64,000 nucleotides of DNA from Tetranychus cinnabarinus (GCA_022266195.1 WHVY01000003.1:10416001-10480000), one strand, 5' to 3'. Counted from the first letter of the stretch, positions 1 to 11,099 are shown. A program made the numbers and translations. Notes: generated by a model from the letters alone, not told the origin.

Positions 1-1
1 A

Positions 2-2353
2 TCATTTTATCTTACATCGTCTTCAAGTGATAATGAACAAAACAGTGATAAAGAGGAACAAAGCCAAAGATCTTGCGAATCAATATTAAGTGAACAATGT
101 GTTGATAGTGAATCAAATCTCCAAAGTATTGAATCTTGTGCATCATTAGATTCAATCCCTTATTTTACCAGTCATCGTAATTTAAACATCAATGAATTGA
201 ATTTGCTTATCTCATATACCTTCAAGCAATGTAATTTAAACAAGGAAGCAACAAAAAAGATTTATAATCTGATGAAATTTGTTTCAAAAATCAATTTAGC
301 TTTGGAAGATTATAACAAATTCAGATCTTATATAAAATCCATCAACTTGATCAACTCTAAAACTTTAGTGTATTGCAAAAACCATGCGACTTTTGAATCG
401 ACACAAACATGTCAATGTATTGACAATATTGGATATTTAATTATTTTTGATTATATAGATACAATCAAATTAATTTTGGAAAGAAATTACAATGAATTAA
501 CCATTGGCCAAAAGACTGAAATTATGTTAACTAAAGCGTACAATAATTTATGGCAAGATCTTGGAGAATCAATTGATAAAGTCATAAGGATCAGTCTCAT
601 ATGCAATTTAGATGATGCACAGATGCTAAGATCTTCGAGAACGTGTTGTACACCAATATCGTGTATTATCGCTGAGCTTCCAAGAAGAAAGAGAATTTCA
701 AAGCACAATATATTTAATCTTGGTCTGTACTGGGGTGTCAGTGGCGTTAAACCTGATGATCTGTTTTCAAAATGTGTTGAGGATGCTTTTCATTCATTGT
801 TTATGATTACAGATACCGATTGTAACACAACCCATCAAATTAATGAATCTAAATTTGCAATGAATATTAATGACAAAGATCTTATCGTCATCTCAAGGTT
901 TTTAGCGTGCACTTGTGACTCAGTGGCTAAAGCTAAGCTCTTAAACGTAAAAATGTTCAACGGTAAATTTGGTTGTCCCTATTGTCTTCATCCTACAAAG
1001 TCTGTTGTTACTCCAGGAACTGATTCTAGGAAATTAGTTTATCACTTCGAAAGTGAATATGAAAAGAAAACATGCTTATTTTATCAAGAAAAATCCGCGA
1101 ATCTTGATCCAGCTGGAGAAAATCAAGGAATAAAAGGTCCAACAAATTTGAAAAAGTATCTTATGGTTCCATGTTCATGCCCTATTGACTACATGCATGC
1201 TATTCTTGAAGGCGTTTTTAAATTCTTGATGTCAATGAAACCTTTCTCTACCAATACAGTAAGATCTTACATTGACGGAAAGGTTAAAATAATTTCGCTA
1301 CACCATGATACTAGTAGGAAATTCCGTAAACTATCTGAGATCGCATATTGGAAATCATCAGAGTCAAGAACCTTTTTACTTTATTTGATCCCTCTATTCC
1401 GAGAAGTCATCTCAACGGATTGTTTCATCATACTACTGGCATTATCAACAATAACAAGATCTTTGTGCAGCGATGCTCTTACTGATATTCAGCTTCAAAA
1501 TATCAAAACATTGATAATAAAGAGCACATTGGCTATCCAAGATATTTACGGCGAGTGCAACATGCGATTCAATTTGCATTTATTACTTCACCTGGTCGAC
1601 CAATATAAAGTATTTGGTAGCTTAGCTGATCTATCTGTTTTTTCATTTGAAAACAACATTTTCAATTTGAAAAGATCTTTCCATGGTACCAGAGGCCAAC
1701 TCAACCAAATGAAAGATGCCTACATTTTTAAAATGAGCATCACATCTCAAATTGAGCTGGTTGATGAAGTTTTTCAAAAAGCTTGCCTTGATACAGGAAT
1801 CAAGTCAAAAAACACTTTGAAAGTTCTTGATCCTAAATTTAAAATTGAAAGATCTTTGATTCAAAAGTTGCGAATTTTATACCCATCAATTCGAGAAACT
1901 GACATCGATATTTACCAATCATTTACCAAGAACTTTGAAACATTTCACTCAAGTAATTACCGATATCGAAAAGGATCTTGCAGCTTCTATGTAAAGTATC
2001 GCAAACATGACTCAACGTCTTTGTATGGCGAGATACGTTGTTTTATAGCCGTTAAATGTCAATCGAATCATTTTGATAATAATTATGATAAAATATATGG
2101 ACTTGTTCGATGCTTTCCGAAAATGCAAAGAATGAATGTTCTTTCTGGATTAGACGCTCCAATAACCTCACATGCACGTCAAATGATGAAAATAGATCTA
2201 TTGAAAGAGCACTATATAGTTGTTCAATCTAGTTCAATCGAAGATCTTATTGACACACAAAATTTTTTATCAAGGGTAATAATGGTAAAAGATGAGAGAT
2301 TTGACAATCGTTATTGGGTAACATCAAGTGATTTACCAGCTGAGCACGATTGA
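2..2353 (+). CDS. CACTA/EnSpm-like (Tnp2-type) transposase, 5' end outside window
   Basis: The frame is open from base 2 to the stop at 2353 (about 783 residues), so the true start lies upstream of the window. The visible N-terminus is Ser/Asp/Glu-rich. Around bases 940-1010 there is a Cys-rich motif (FNGKFGCPYCLHP), followed by GIKGP, then CPIDYMHAILEGV near 1180-1215, a WKSSESRTFLLY block near 1350-1380 and FNLHLLLHLVDQY near 1565-1610. This succession is characteristic of the animal Tnp2-like transposases of CACTA/EnSpm DNA transposons, which cut and paste DNA in the nucleus. No internal stop or frameshift is seen, so it may be recently active. I did not find terminal inverted repeats, because the left end is outside the window. 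It lies next to a block of duplicated gene fragments. An alternative reading is a domesticated transposase; nothing here separates the two. Confidence 0.83.
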   Translation, partial: SFYLTSSSSDNEQNSDKEEQSQRSCESILSEQCVDSESNLQSIESCASLDSIPYFTSHRNLNINELNLLISYTFKQCNLNKEATKKIYNLMKFVSKINLALEDYNKFRSYIKSINLINSKTLVYCKNHATFESTQTCQCIDNIGYLIIFDYIDTIKLILERNYNELTIGQKTEIMLTKAYNNLWQDLGESIDKVIRISLICNLDDAQMLRSSRTCCTPISCIIAELPRRKRISKHNIFNLGLYWGVSGVKPDDLFSKCVEDAFHSLFMITDTDCNTTHQINESKFAMNINDKDLIVISRFLACTCDSVAKAKLLNVKMFNGKFGCPYCLHPTKSVVTPGTDSRKLVYHFESEYEKKTCLFYQEKSANLDPAGENQGIKGPTNLKKYLMVPCSCPIDYMHAILEGVFKFLMSMKPFSTNTVRSYIDGKVKIISLHHDTSRKFRKLSEIAYWKSSESRTFLLYLIPLFREVISTDCFIILLALSTITRSLCSDALTDIQLQNIKTLIIKSTLAIQDIYGECNMRFNLHLLLHLVDQYKVFGSLADLSVFSFENNIFNLKRSFHGTRGQLNQMKDAYIFKMSITSQIELVDEVFQKACLDTGIKSKNTLKVLDPKFKIERSLIQKLRILYPSIRETDIDIYQSFTKNFETFHSSNYRYRKGSCSFYVKYRKHDSTSLYGEIRCFIAVKCQSNHFDNNYDKIYGLVRCFPKMQRMNVLSGLDAPITSHARQMMKIDLLKEHYIVVQSSSIEDLIDTQNFLSRVIMVKDERFDNRYWVTSSDLPAEHD

Positions 2354-2924
2354 TATAACTTGTGTACCACGATTCATCTTTATTCCGTTTTGATTAAATT
2401 TGCTAAGATCTTAATTTTTCAGATAACTCATTCTTAGTATAAATCATTTGTCAAAATCTAATGAACAAATGCCTTCAATCTTGCTAATAGTCATTACTAT
2501 CTTACAACCTTATCCCCGAGCTCAAGATCATTCCATACATTAGTAAGTTCTTGACACCATGTGTGTACTTGCTATTTCATGCTCATTTCATAAACCCGGG
2601 TAATCATTATTTTGTACTTAAATAATATCAAAAGTATAGCAAATTGTGGATTCTTATTGAAACAGTCTTAAACTTGAAGTTGACCAATATCATCATTTCT
2701 CATCTATTGAAACCTTACTCACCTAGATTAGATCAAGCTAATGCGTCAATGGGATGAAGTTGGATATTACAAAGGTTACTTTAGAGTTTTAAATAAATCA
2801 ACCCTTTTAATCATAAACATCTATTTAATCATGAACCTCACAATAAATTGGATTTGTAGCAACATTATAACAAAAACTTGCCATCGTTTATTCTAGCTGA
2901 AAATTTTGTTAAAATGCAGATTAC
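2354..2924. other. Intergenic sequence, then start of the duplicated block
   Basis: No coding potential seen. From about 2600 the sequence matches other places in the block (11.82-11.92 kb, 12.49-12.74 kb, 15.66-15.78 kb, 18.57-18.88 kb), for example the stretch reading GATGAAGTTGGATATTACAA. I do not know its origin. Confidence 0.6.
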
Positions 2925-3235
2925 AGAGACATACAGCTTATCGGTGAAGCTTACTAACTCATGAGAAATGTTCTAGGATTAAGTTGCGATGAGATGGGTT
3001 AAGCTTTCGATGAATGATGCAAATTTGAACTTGATTCGTTTTTCACTTAAATCGCTGCTGATGTTATTTAAAACTAAGACTAGTGGTTTATATTTAGTAA
3101 TTAAAACTCGTGGCGCTGCTGGGTAGAAGGAAACTGAAAAATGGACTACAGTCTAACAAGCTTGAGAGCTTGCGAGTATGATGTGCCGGTTACCCTCATT
3201 GGAGTTTGGCCAGTCGCGGTATTTATCAAGCTTTC
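2925..3235 (+). pseudogene. PGD exon-5 fragment (unit A)
   Basis: Degenerate plus-strand copy of part of PGD exon 5. Translated pieces recall the intact gene at 49.7-50.2 kb (CDEMG, ELDSF, PVTLIG), but stops and indels break every frame. It runs directly into a MED27 start-region fragment, so the roughly 1.4 kb lying between these points in the intact locus is missing. Confidence 0.8.
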
Positions 3236-3490
3236 GTTAACATCATGACTGAAATTATCAAAATGCTACAATTACTGTCTTGAGACAATCACAAGCCTAG
3301 AGAATGGTGTCAGTGATTTGCTTAAACGTTAAACATAAGGTGTTGGCAGACTGGTAATCGATCCATACTCTGGTCAACCAAAAACAAGTGACGCTGGTCC
3401 AACAGAAGAAGCTGAGAAACAATTTTTAGCTAATGTTCAAGGGATTGCTGAAAGCATCACAAATAAAATACTCGTATTAGAAAAATCACA
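3236..3490 (+). pseudogene. MED27 exon-1 fragment (unit A)
   Basis: Begins with the remnant of the MED27 start region (GTTAACATCATGACTGAAAT; intact gene GTTAACATAATGGCTGAAAT). It continues through sequence coding for the equivalents of GNPVIDPYSGQPK-like and EEAEKQF segments to the NKILVLEK region. It is broken by stops and frameshifts and has no downstream exons. Confidence 0.83.
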
Positions 3491-3654
3491 ATTTGTAATC
3501 ATAATCATAATTTAAGACTTCTTAACCATTTTAAGTATATTTAATTTATAAATTTTTGTTAGATTAATATTTATCTGAATACAGAAAAATGTGATTATTA
3601 TCATAATTTCATGGACGTCTTCTAACAAGATACAAAAATCAAATATTTAAAATG

Positions 3655-4992
3655 TTAGTCTTTCCATGATGAGTTCTGAAAATCAGTTTGCATATCCTTT
3701 ATAAACTCTATTTCGTTTTTACTTCGAAGATAACTTTCTATTTCTTTATCAGAAATTTCTGCTTCTTCAGAGTAAATAATAGGTTTGTATTTTTCATAAT
3801 ATTTGATGTTTCTTGAAACACAAACGGTATTTTAAGTTTATTGGCTTCTGGTTGTCGGAGTGGCTCTCTCTCATGAACTGAAATGGTCATGATCTTTGTT
3901 GAATATGAGGCAACATTACTTACAGCAATATACAAGGTTTTATTACCTGCTTCTTCGAAATGGCTATTTATGTTGAAAGAGCTTTCTTCTGTTTCCTCAC
4001 AATCTGAACTATTTGTGGGTTCTTCCCCGAAATATTTTCTCCAAAATAAACTTTCGCTTAAAGGTTCAGTATTTCTCCCTGCAGTGCTTGAATTTGTGAT
4101 TTCCCAGCAATAATAAAATGTTGGTGTTCCTCCATTAATTTTTATGTTTAACTGGAGAGTTTCATCTTTGCAAAGTTGAATATTGTTTTGGCCATCAGTA
4201 GTTAAACTTTGAATCGGATCTTTGCTATGCACTGTGCGTGTAAATAATTCAGTTTTTTGAAAGACAGGGTTGGTTTTTGAGACCGAAACTAAAACTGAAA
4301 TGTTGTTCAGTTGAGGCTGAGAGAAATTACGGACAATAAAGTCATAATTATCTTCTTGAGGTGACCCATTGACAACCCATTTATAAGTTATAATAGCTGA
4401 GTCAAAAAATCCGGCAGAATGATGAATTTTGGCACTGAGCTTAACCGGACTTGTAGTGGAAACAGAATCGCCTCCTAAATTTGGATCTAAAATATCTTGG
4501 GTTACATTTATAAATCCACTTAGTGAATCTAGAAGGATGAAAAAGCAATACAATTAGGTTACAATAATGAAATTAACCTTAAAGGTAGGTAATACAAGAT
4601 TGGTTGATTTACCAGAAAGAATGAATCTAGAGAAAGAACTTCCTATCTCATGAGAAGGGACACCGAGGGGGCAATACCAGGCATCAACATTAACAATATG
4701 ATAATACATGATAGTAGAGTCTTGTTTAGGAGTTGATTCAAAAGTCACTGTATAATTAACTACATTTGAAGTTGAGGAAATGTTGATATTTTGATTTGGA
4801 AAGTCAGAAAATTTGAACCTCACTTGATATGACGGAGTATCTGTTGAATGGTGAATTTTTACTGTAAAGGTGACTGGAATACCAATTGTAACCGTTTCGA
4901 TGTTTGAGAGCTTGATCCAATCTCTGGCTGCTACTTTGAAAAAACCAAATACAATGTAGATTGAAAATTAAAAATAAAAATAAAATTTTCAT
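3655..4992 (-). pseudogene. Frameshifted TMEM130/PMEL-like PKD gene, copy A
   Basis: Same two-exon layout as the intact copies: exon 1 4992-4613, 84-nt intron with donor G|GTAAAT and acceptor TTCTAG, exon 2 4528-3655. Two frame-breaking changes are visible. First, the signal-peptide region near 4930-4950 carries about 7 extra nt relative to copy C, so the start codon is out of frame with the rest of exon 1. Second, a T-run near 3797-3802 has one base fewer than copy D, so the open frame ends early at 3738 instead of reaching the shared stop at 3655-3657. Exon lengths (380 and 874 nt) confirm both shifts. The central PKD-like region remains open (FFDSAIITYKWVVNGS). It is most simply a recent pseudogene, although a truncated product cannot be excluded. 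Confidence 0.8.
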
Positions 4993-5079
4993 AGTTGACA
5001 TGAAATTTACACTTGAACAACCTTAATCTACAATAACTTATGAAAAAACTTTTCTGGCAAAGATTTAAAACAACGTAGA

Positions 5080-5130
5080 AAGAATCAGCTGATCTGTTAA
5101 ATAATACCCACCAACGATTTAAATCGATTT
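5080..5130 (-). promoter_or_regulatory. Conserved 5' flank of PKD array gene (copy A)
   Basis: Contains an ATCAGCTGAT palindrome with a CAGCTG E-box (near 5087-5096) and the perfect 12-bp palindrome CGATTTAAATCG at 5115-5126. Both are also found at matching places upstream of copies B and D (E-box altered in B), so this is probably the shared promoter region. Factor binding is not shown. Confidence 0.4.
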
Positions 5131-5242
5131 TCAATTGCCCAAAAATCAAACAGTAAAAGTGTAAGTATCATCACATTTATTTTGTACAGTAATCATAATC
5201 TAGATGAATGATTCAAGAAATCAAATTAGACTTCTTAGCTAA

Positions 5243-5495
5243 TGTTTAATTTAAATGTTTAACATAAGGTTTTGGCAGACCGGTAATCGATCCATACTCT
5301 GGTCAACCAAAAACAAGTGAAACTGATCCAACAAAAAGAAGCTGAGAAACAATTTTCAGCTGATGTTCAAGGAATTGCTGAAGGTATCACAAATAAAATA
5401 CTCGGAAATGTATTGATTATTGGATGCATCCCGCCAACTTAGCGAGATTTCTGTACTACGGATGATTATCATGGAAATGTCGTCCTCGAGTCAAG
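5243..5495 (+). pseudogene. Second MED27 fragment with last-exon piece
   Basis: The first part (to about 5403) repeats the MED27 exon-1 segment around the PYSGQPK coding region. It is joined near 5404 to a copy of the last MED27 exon (equivalent of LLDASPPTWRDFRT...CYHEKCRP, here mutated), ending near 5495. The middle of the gene is deleted. This shows that the source copy carried the whole MED27 gene. Confidence 0.82.
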
Positions 5496-5534
5496 AAGTT
5501 GGTATAAAAATCGCGATCTATTCTGAATATCTAT

Positions 5535-5780
5535 GGTGTGTTAAGAAAAAATTTTGAATTTATGTCTCACTGTTTCAAGTTCTAAATCAATGTAGAAAAA
5601 TCCGAACTTCTAGCTGCAAGGAATTACGAGAAAACTGATTAGTACCAAACCTTTCCCCACGGGTTGTTAACATTCTTCCTGAATTATATGATGTATAATA
5701 AACAAACTTGATCCCAATTTTTAATCATAATTGAAGTTTTTATTCATTTTAAGTTTAATTAATTTATAAATTTTTGTTAG
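5535..5780. repeat. Direct repeat left of the inverted UNC5 exon copy
   Basis: The segment 5535-5700 (includes CAAACCTTTCCCC and GTTAACATTCTTCCT) recurs at about 6865-7075. Its right part (TTCTTCCTGAATTATA and following) recurs at about 8140-8240. The inverted UNC5 fragment sits between the two direct copies. Confidence 0.7.
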
Positions 5781-5785
5781 ATTAA

Positions 5786-6857
5786 ACTATCTTTACGGGT
5801 AAAAGGTAAAAAGCATTAAGCCTAACCATTTTGCTGCCTATTTCAATGAGAAATTTTAAAGTTGAATGATCATTTATTACAACAAGTGTTTTATGTAACT
5901 TTTTTATTAGTAAATTGTTTTAAACTTATTAATAATTGATAGCAAAAAGGATACATAAGTTGTAGGTTAATAGGAAAAGTTTAATTTTCATTAGTATTAA
6001 CATTGTTTCTTATATCTATTCTCTCCTTAATAATCCATGACAAGAAGTAATTTTGACTCTGAACACCTTTTGTTTGTCTAACAGTCTCTTTTTGTCTTGT
6101 TTCAGATGCATTAGATGAGTTTACGTTGCTGATCGCAGAGATGATGGATCACGAGAGAAAATAACTTGATTTGATTTTTGATCGTTTGTGCGAGGACGAA
6201 TATCGTTGTTGGCACGTATTTTCATATGATCAGACCGATAATCTTCGGTCCGAGCGGACGGAGGACGAGTTAATGGAAGAGGTGGCTTTGACGATGAGGT
6301 TGGCGTGTTAAAAGGAGAAAAATTGGAGAAGAAAGGTTCAGCATAATCTGCTTCACTTCCATAATTGTCATCTTCAGTTGTATCCAAATCAGTCCTGGAC
6401 AGCATTTCTCCGATTCTAGGTGTTGATGATTTTGAGACATAACTGCTGCTTCTCGGTGAAGGGGATGACCGTTGAATATACAATGCTTGGTGTTGACTTT
6501 GATTGGAAAGTGAATGGTGGCTCGGTGTTTGATTAAGGCTGATTGTCTCAATGTTTGGACGGTTTGATCGAAGGGCATCAGGATGAACAACCAAATGGTC
6601 AATAATATTGTTCTTGTAGGCATTTAAGTGACTAATTAAATGCATCTTTTCATCTGGACTGGTGGACATGTTAACACTATCATTTGCATGTACATAGCCA
6701 GACGGTGAAGAGGATTGAACTTGCGAATGTGTCGAAGTTTGAAATTGCTGCTGGTGTAACTGTAACTGTTGCTGTTGCTGCTTCTGTATCAACAATAACA
6801 TCGCCTGGCCATCTTCCTCACAGCCATCACCCTTCCTCCACCATCGTCACCAAACAT
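5786..6857 (-). repeat. Inverted duplicate of the UNC5 3' region
   Basis: Bases 5786-6012 are the reverse complement of about 45262-45492, and 6012-6857 of about 43527-44354. The 905 bp between those two native blocks is absent here. Similarity is very high across coding and non-coding parts. Confidence 0.88.
6121..6857 (-). pseudogene. Inverted copy of UNC5 terminal exon (cytoplasmic tail)
   Basis: Encodes the same Gln-rich tail as the native exon from MLLLIQKQQQQQ to the stop (226 residues, only two differences visible: Ser for Pro after QT, Ser for Thr near the PTSS motif). The extracellular and transmembrane parts are missing: homology stops at about 6857, equivalent to native base 43527. 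With no upstream exon or promoter of its own it is presumably not expressed, yet its frame is fully open, which indicates recent origin or gene conversion. Confidence 0.82.
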
Positions 6858-6864
6858 GTTTGTT

Positions 6865-7075
6865 AAAAAAAATTTTGAATTGTCAATCTTCAAATTTTAT
6901 TTTGCAACGATGAAAATCAATGAAGCCGAAATCGCACTGAAATTTTTATATCTCACTATTTCAAGTTCTAAATTAATGTAGAAAAAATCTGAACTTCTAG
7001 CTGAAAGGAATTACGTGAAAACCGATCAGTTCCAAACCTTTCCCCAGGGTTTGTTAACATTCTTCCTTACCAAAT
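6865..7075. repeat. Direct repeat right of the inverted UNC5 exon copy
   Basis: Diverged second copy of 5535-5700, same orientation. Confidence 0.65.
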
Positions 7076-7079
7076 AACC

Positions 7080-8000
7080 TCTAAACAAATAATTTTAAGA
7101 CTGCATCACTGCAAGTTTTGTGGTAAGAAGAGATAGAGAGAGGTTGTTCATATTTTAATAATACAATAGATGGTGCTCTAGTTACAGTAAATAAGATATC
7201 CTAAATTAGGATTCTTAATACAAGATGCAGCAAGTGATTTAATAACGTAATTTGGTTATTGACTAATTTTGCAACTACTGAAAATACAATCAAGGTTAGT
7301 GAAGTCGTTTTAGCAACTCCAAGTTTATTTGACATATGAAAACAATGAATAAAACAAATGAGCTAAAGAAACGTTGAAAAATGATTCAAACCAATCAAAC
7401 CAGCAGGGTCTGTCGTTGTAATCTCCGATGATTAATGGTTGAATGTACCTTGGCGAATTATGAATACTCATTAAATAATCTGATTTTGGTGAACTGACTG
7501 CTCATTTTTTTCCTGTAAATCAAACCAAACTTCATTTTCAAACTAAAGACCCGAAATGAAGCTAAAAATTGTATGAAGGAAAATCAAACAGGAATGAAAC
7601 AATCAAACTGACAAAAAAATTAACACTGGAATAATTCATATAACAATGTGAGTTAGAAGTAACTTGAACCATTAGGTCCTTCTAATAACTTAAAATCTAC
7701 TTTAATTTCTCGTATTGTGTAACTGCCTCTTTCGGAAACAGTTGTATTTGGTTGGACCCTCAGCTCTTTTTTCAACACTAAATGTGCGAATTCATTTTCT
7801 GTATCATTTTCTTTATCACATCAAATATTCCAAAGCATCTCATTTTTCCTAAATTTGTTTGCTACTCAGGTTCAGAATCGTATACAGTTGCAGCCAAGAC
7901 GTTACTCTTTGGTTACAGCATTAAAATGCCATTAAAGTCGAGTGTATCTGTTTGGATTCACTGCTCGTATCGAGTATTTTATAAATATCTATTTATATTA
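7080..8000 (-). repeat. Inverted duplicate of 45.86-46.81 kb
   Basis: Reverse complement of native non-coding sequence 45860-46805. Shared landmarks include TAGATGGTGCTCTAGTTACA and the stretch around ATTAAAGTCGAGTGTATCTG. No gene is seen. A diverged piece of its right end recurs at 11.10-11.34 kb. Confidence 0.85.
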
Positions 8001-8337
8001 TAATAATCTATTTTAAATTGTGTTCAATTCCAGTTGATCAGAGCTTATTCCTTAGCGCAGATCTAAATTCTTAACATTGTAAGTAACATTATTATTTAAA
8101 AGTTCAATAAATCAATCGTTTTTGGTAACCATAAAATTCTTCCTGAATTATACGCTGTATAGTAAACAAACTTAATCATAATCATAATTGAAGTTTTTAT
8201 TCATTTAAGTTTAATTCATTTATAAATTTTTGTTAGATTATGATTAACTAAGATTATCTGAATGCAGAAAAGAGTGATTATTATCATAATTTTATGGACG
8301 TCTTCTAATAAGATACAAAAATCAAATATTTGAAATG

Positions 8338-9938
8338 TTAGTCTTTCCATGATGAGTTCTGGAAATCAATTTGCATATCATTTATAAACTCTATTTCGTT
8401 TTTACTTCGAAGATAACTTTCTATTTCTTTATCATAAATTTCAGATTCTTCAGAGTAAATAACAGGTTTGAATTTTTTCATGATATTTGAGGTTTCTTGA
8501 ATAACAACAGGTTTATTGGCTTCTGGTTGACGAAGTAACTCTCTCTCATGAACTGAAATGGTCATGATCTTGGTTAAGTATGAGGCCCAATTACTTACAA
8601 CAATATTCAATGTTTCATTCCCCGCTTCTTCGAAGTGGCTATTTATGTTGAAAGAGCTTTCGTCTGTGTCCTCACAATTTGAATGCGAACTTTTCCTGTC
8701 ATCTTCGGTATATCTGCGCCAAAATATACTTTCAATTGAAGGTTTTGTATTTCCCCCCGAAATGGTTGAATTTGTGATTTCCCAGCAAAAATAAAACGGT
8801 GGTGTTCCTCCGTTTATTTTGATATTCAACTGGAGGCTTTCATCTCTGATAACATTTGTGCTACCATTAACAGTCAAATTGTTGATCGGATCTTTACTTT
8901 GTAGGGAAAGGAAAAAAGTATCAGATTTTTGAAAATTGGTTCTATTTATCGAAACAGCCACTGATATGTTGTTGAGTTGAGGCTGAGAGAAGTTACGGAT
9001 GATAAATCGATTATAGATATCCTCTTGTGGTGATCCATTCACTATCCACTTGTAAGTTATGTTGGCTGAGTCAAAAAAACCGCTTGGGTCATAAAGTTCG
9101 GCAGTCAGGTTAACAGGTGATGCTGTGGAAACAAATTCGTTTGCCAAACTGATATCCCCAATATTTTGGGTAACATTTATAAATCCAAGCAACGGTTCTA
9201 GAAAAAAGCAAAAAAATAATACAATTCAGTCAAAACACTTGAGTTGAATACAAAATCAACAAGATGAAGCGTACCAAAAGATATAAATATGAGATTCATA
9301 CCAAAAGTATACAGGAGAAGAAAATCGATAACTGACAATAATCAGTTTATCTCAAAGTTCATTTTGTTTCATTCTTTTTTGAACTCAACTTTGAAGTTGA
9401 ATATGATTGGTTTAGTTTTATTCAAAGAGGAAAATATTTCCTTTTTGCTTTTGTGTTTATCTTCAAGTTCTTACGACTGTAATTTACATTAAAGGCACAG
9501 AATATAAGCTTGACGATTACCTTGGAGAAAGAAACTGGACAGTGTCCAGCCGATTGAATAAGCAGGGACGCCAGATATACAATACCATGCATCGACAAAG
9601 ATAGCATAATAACCTTGTTTAGCTTTTGGTGAACTAAAAATTACCTTGTATGCCACTTCAGTATTATTCGAGTTGATCGTCTTATTATATTCATCAAAAT
9701 TTGGGAATTCAATCCGATATTGGAATGATGGATTAACTGTTTTATAGTTGTTCTTGATCGTCAAGGTTATTGGCGTGTCAATGGTGACAGGTCCATTATT
9801 TGAAAATTCAATAACTTCACCTGTTGCTCCTCCTAAGCAACTGCATAGTAGCAAAATAAAAAATGCTGAGAAATGGAAAAAAGTAATTAGTTTGATTGAA
9901 TAACAGATGATTTGTTGCCTAAATACTATTTTCCGCAT
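8338..9938 (-). CDS. Secreted PKD-domain protein, TMEM130/PMEL/GPNMB-like, copy B
   Basis: Exon 1 9938-9521, intron 9520-9198 (323 nt, donor G|GTAATC), exon 2 9197-8338; phase-1 junction, 425 residues. The ATG at 9938 (MRKIVF) is chosen because it is the nearest to a hydrophobic signal peptide (FFHFSAFFILLLCSC); an in-frame ATG lies at 9953. The N-terminal half has NNGPVTIDTPITLTI and WYCISGVP. Exon 2 has LYDPSGFFDSANITYKW, which recalls the PKD domain of PMEL/GPNMB/TMEM130, then a GGTPPFYFCWEITN segment and a charged C-terminus (DKEIESYLRSKNEIEF). Several NXS/T sequons and no second membrane helix suggest a secreted glycoprotein. It is the most diverged array member: the intron is longer and extra sequence (9939-10627) separates it from the conserved 5' flank. 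Family assignment is by motif resemblance; function is unknown. Confidence 0.72.
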
Positions 9939-10499
9939 CCCCAAACCAAACATTAACTGGATTGTCAAGACAGATAGCTTTTCCAATGGAATAGCAACCA
10001 AAAAGTGTATGAGATTGTAAACTGACGAATGTGGATAATGATCAACATTTGATGAAAATTATTTTCATCGAGTAATCTTTTGAGATGAACTTAAGCTAAA
10101 TAAAGCTAAATAATTAAAGCTTACTCTCATCTCTAAAATGATAATGTTTGTTTCACTGAGTTGAGAAATGAGTACTTCAGTTTGGTAAATTTTGGTAAAT
10201 GGTTTGCAAGAAATTAAACAAAAAGCATAAACAATGATTAGAACGAGGTTCAAGAGGGCAAAGTTTAAAACACATTTCCAAATTAATAAGATATCCATCT
10301 TATGCAAAGATTTAGGTTTCCGCTAAGTCTTTGAGCTTTAATATTATCACATGTTTGGTAACCGTGTCGAGAAAAAGAAACCAAAATTTGGCAGCAATAA
10401 ATAAATCATTGAACCTCTCTAATGAAATGTTTATCAATAGATTTGTGGTATAGCTAAAAATCATAGGTAGCCATAAGAAATTTTGAGAAATCAATTTAC
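9939..10499. other. Copy-B specific sequence between gene and conserved 5' flank
   Basis: No counterpart upstream of copies A, C or D. No supported gene. It separates the copy-B signal-peptide exon from the orphan exon and from the shared promoter-like flank (10.63-10.88 kb). Confidence 0.5.
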
Positions 10500-10600
10500 C
10501 TGGAATAAGGACAGATGCTAAGTCAAGCAGATCTGCAGATGAAAGAGAAGGTGATTCGGTTTTGTTTTTCTCCTGGCCATCTTCTGGCACTTCTTTTGGA
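10500..10600 (-). CDS. Orphan internal exon, unrecognised
   Basis: A 101-nt stretch with a good acceptor (TTTTCATTTGGCAG) and donor (CCAG|GTAAAT) codes for PKEVPEDGQEKNKTESPSLS followed by SADLLDLASVLIP. It also reads through from an ATG at 10626 in the place where copies A, C and D start their signal peptides. It could be an alternative first exon of copy B, or an exon captured from an unrelated gene. I do not recognise the family. Confidence 0.35.
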
Positions 10601-10743
10601 CTGCCAAATGAAAACAAAATTCTCATAGTTGATCCGAAATTTTCACTTGCACAATAGAATCTGGAATAACTTATGACACAAACTTTTCTGACAAAGATTT
10701 AACACAACAAGGAGAGAATCAACTGATCTATAATACCTATCAG

Positions 10744-10755
10744 CGATTTAAATCG
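10744..10755 (-). promoter_or_regulatory. CGATTTAAATCG palindrome upstream of copy B
   Basis: Perfect 12-bp palindrome within 5' flank sequence (10627-10880) shared with the other PKD array genes. Confidence 0.4.
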
Positions 10756-11099
10756 ATTTTCTATTCACCAAAAATCACTCACTTGTCAGTAAAATTGTAA
10801 GTATCATCACATTTATTTTGTACAGTAATCATAATCTAGATGAGGATTCATGAAATCAAATTAGACTTCTGAACTTCGGGTTTATTTAACATACTTAACC
10901 AATGAATAAAACAAATCAACAAAGAAAAGTTTGACTGACTTCATTTGAAGCTGAAAATTGTACAAAATTGTATGAAGGAAAGTCAATCTGAAACGAAACA
11001 ATAAACGTTATAAAAGCAATTATGAACTTGAAATAATTTATCTGGACTAGGCTCAATTTGAACCTTTAGATCATTCTGATAACTTAAAATGTAATTTAA

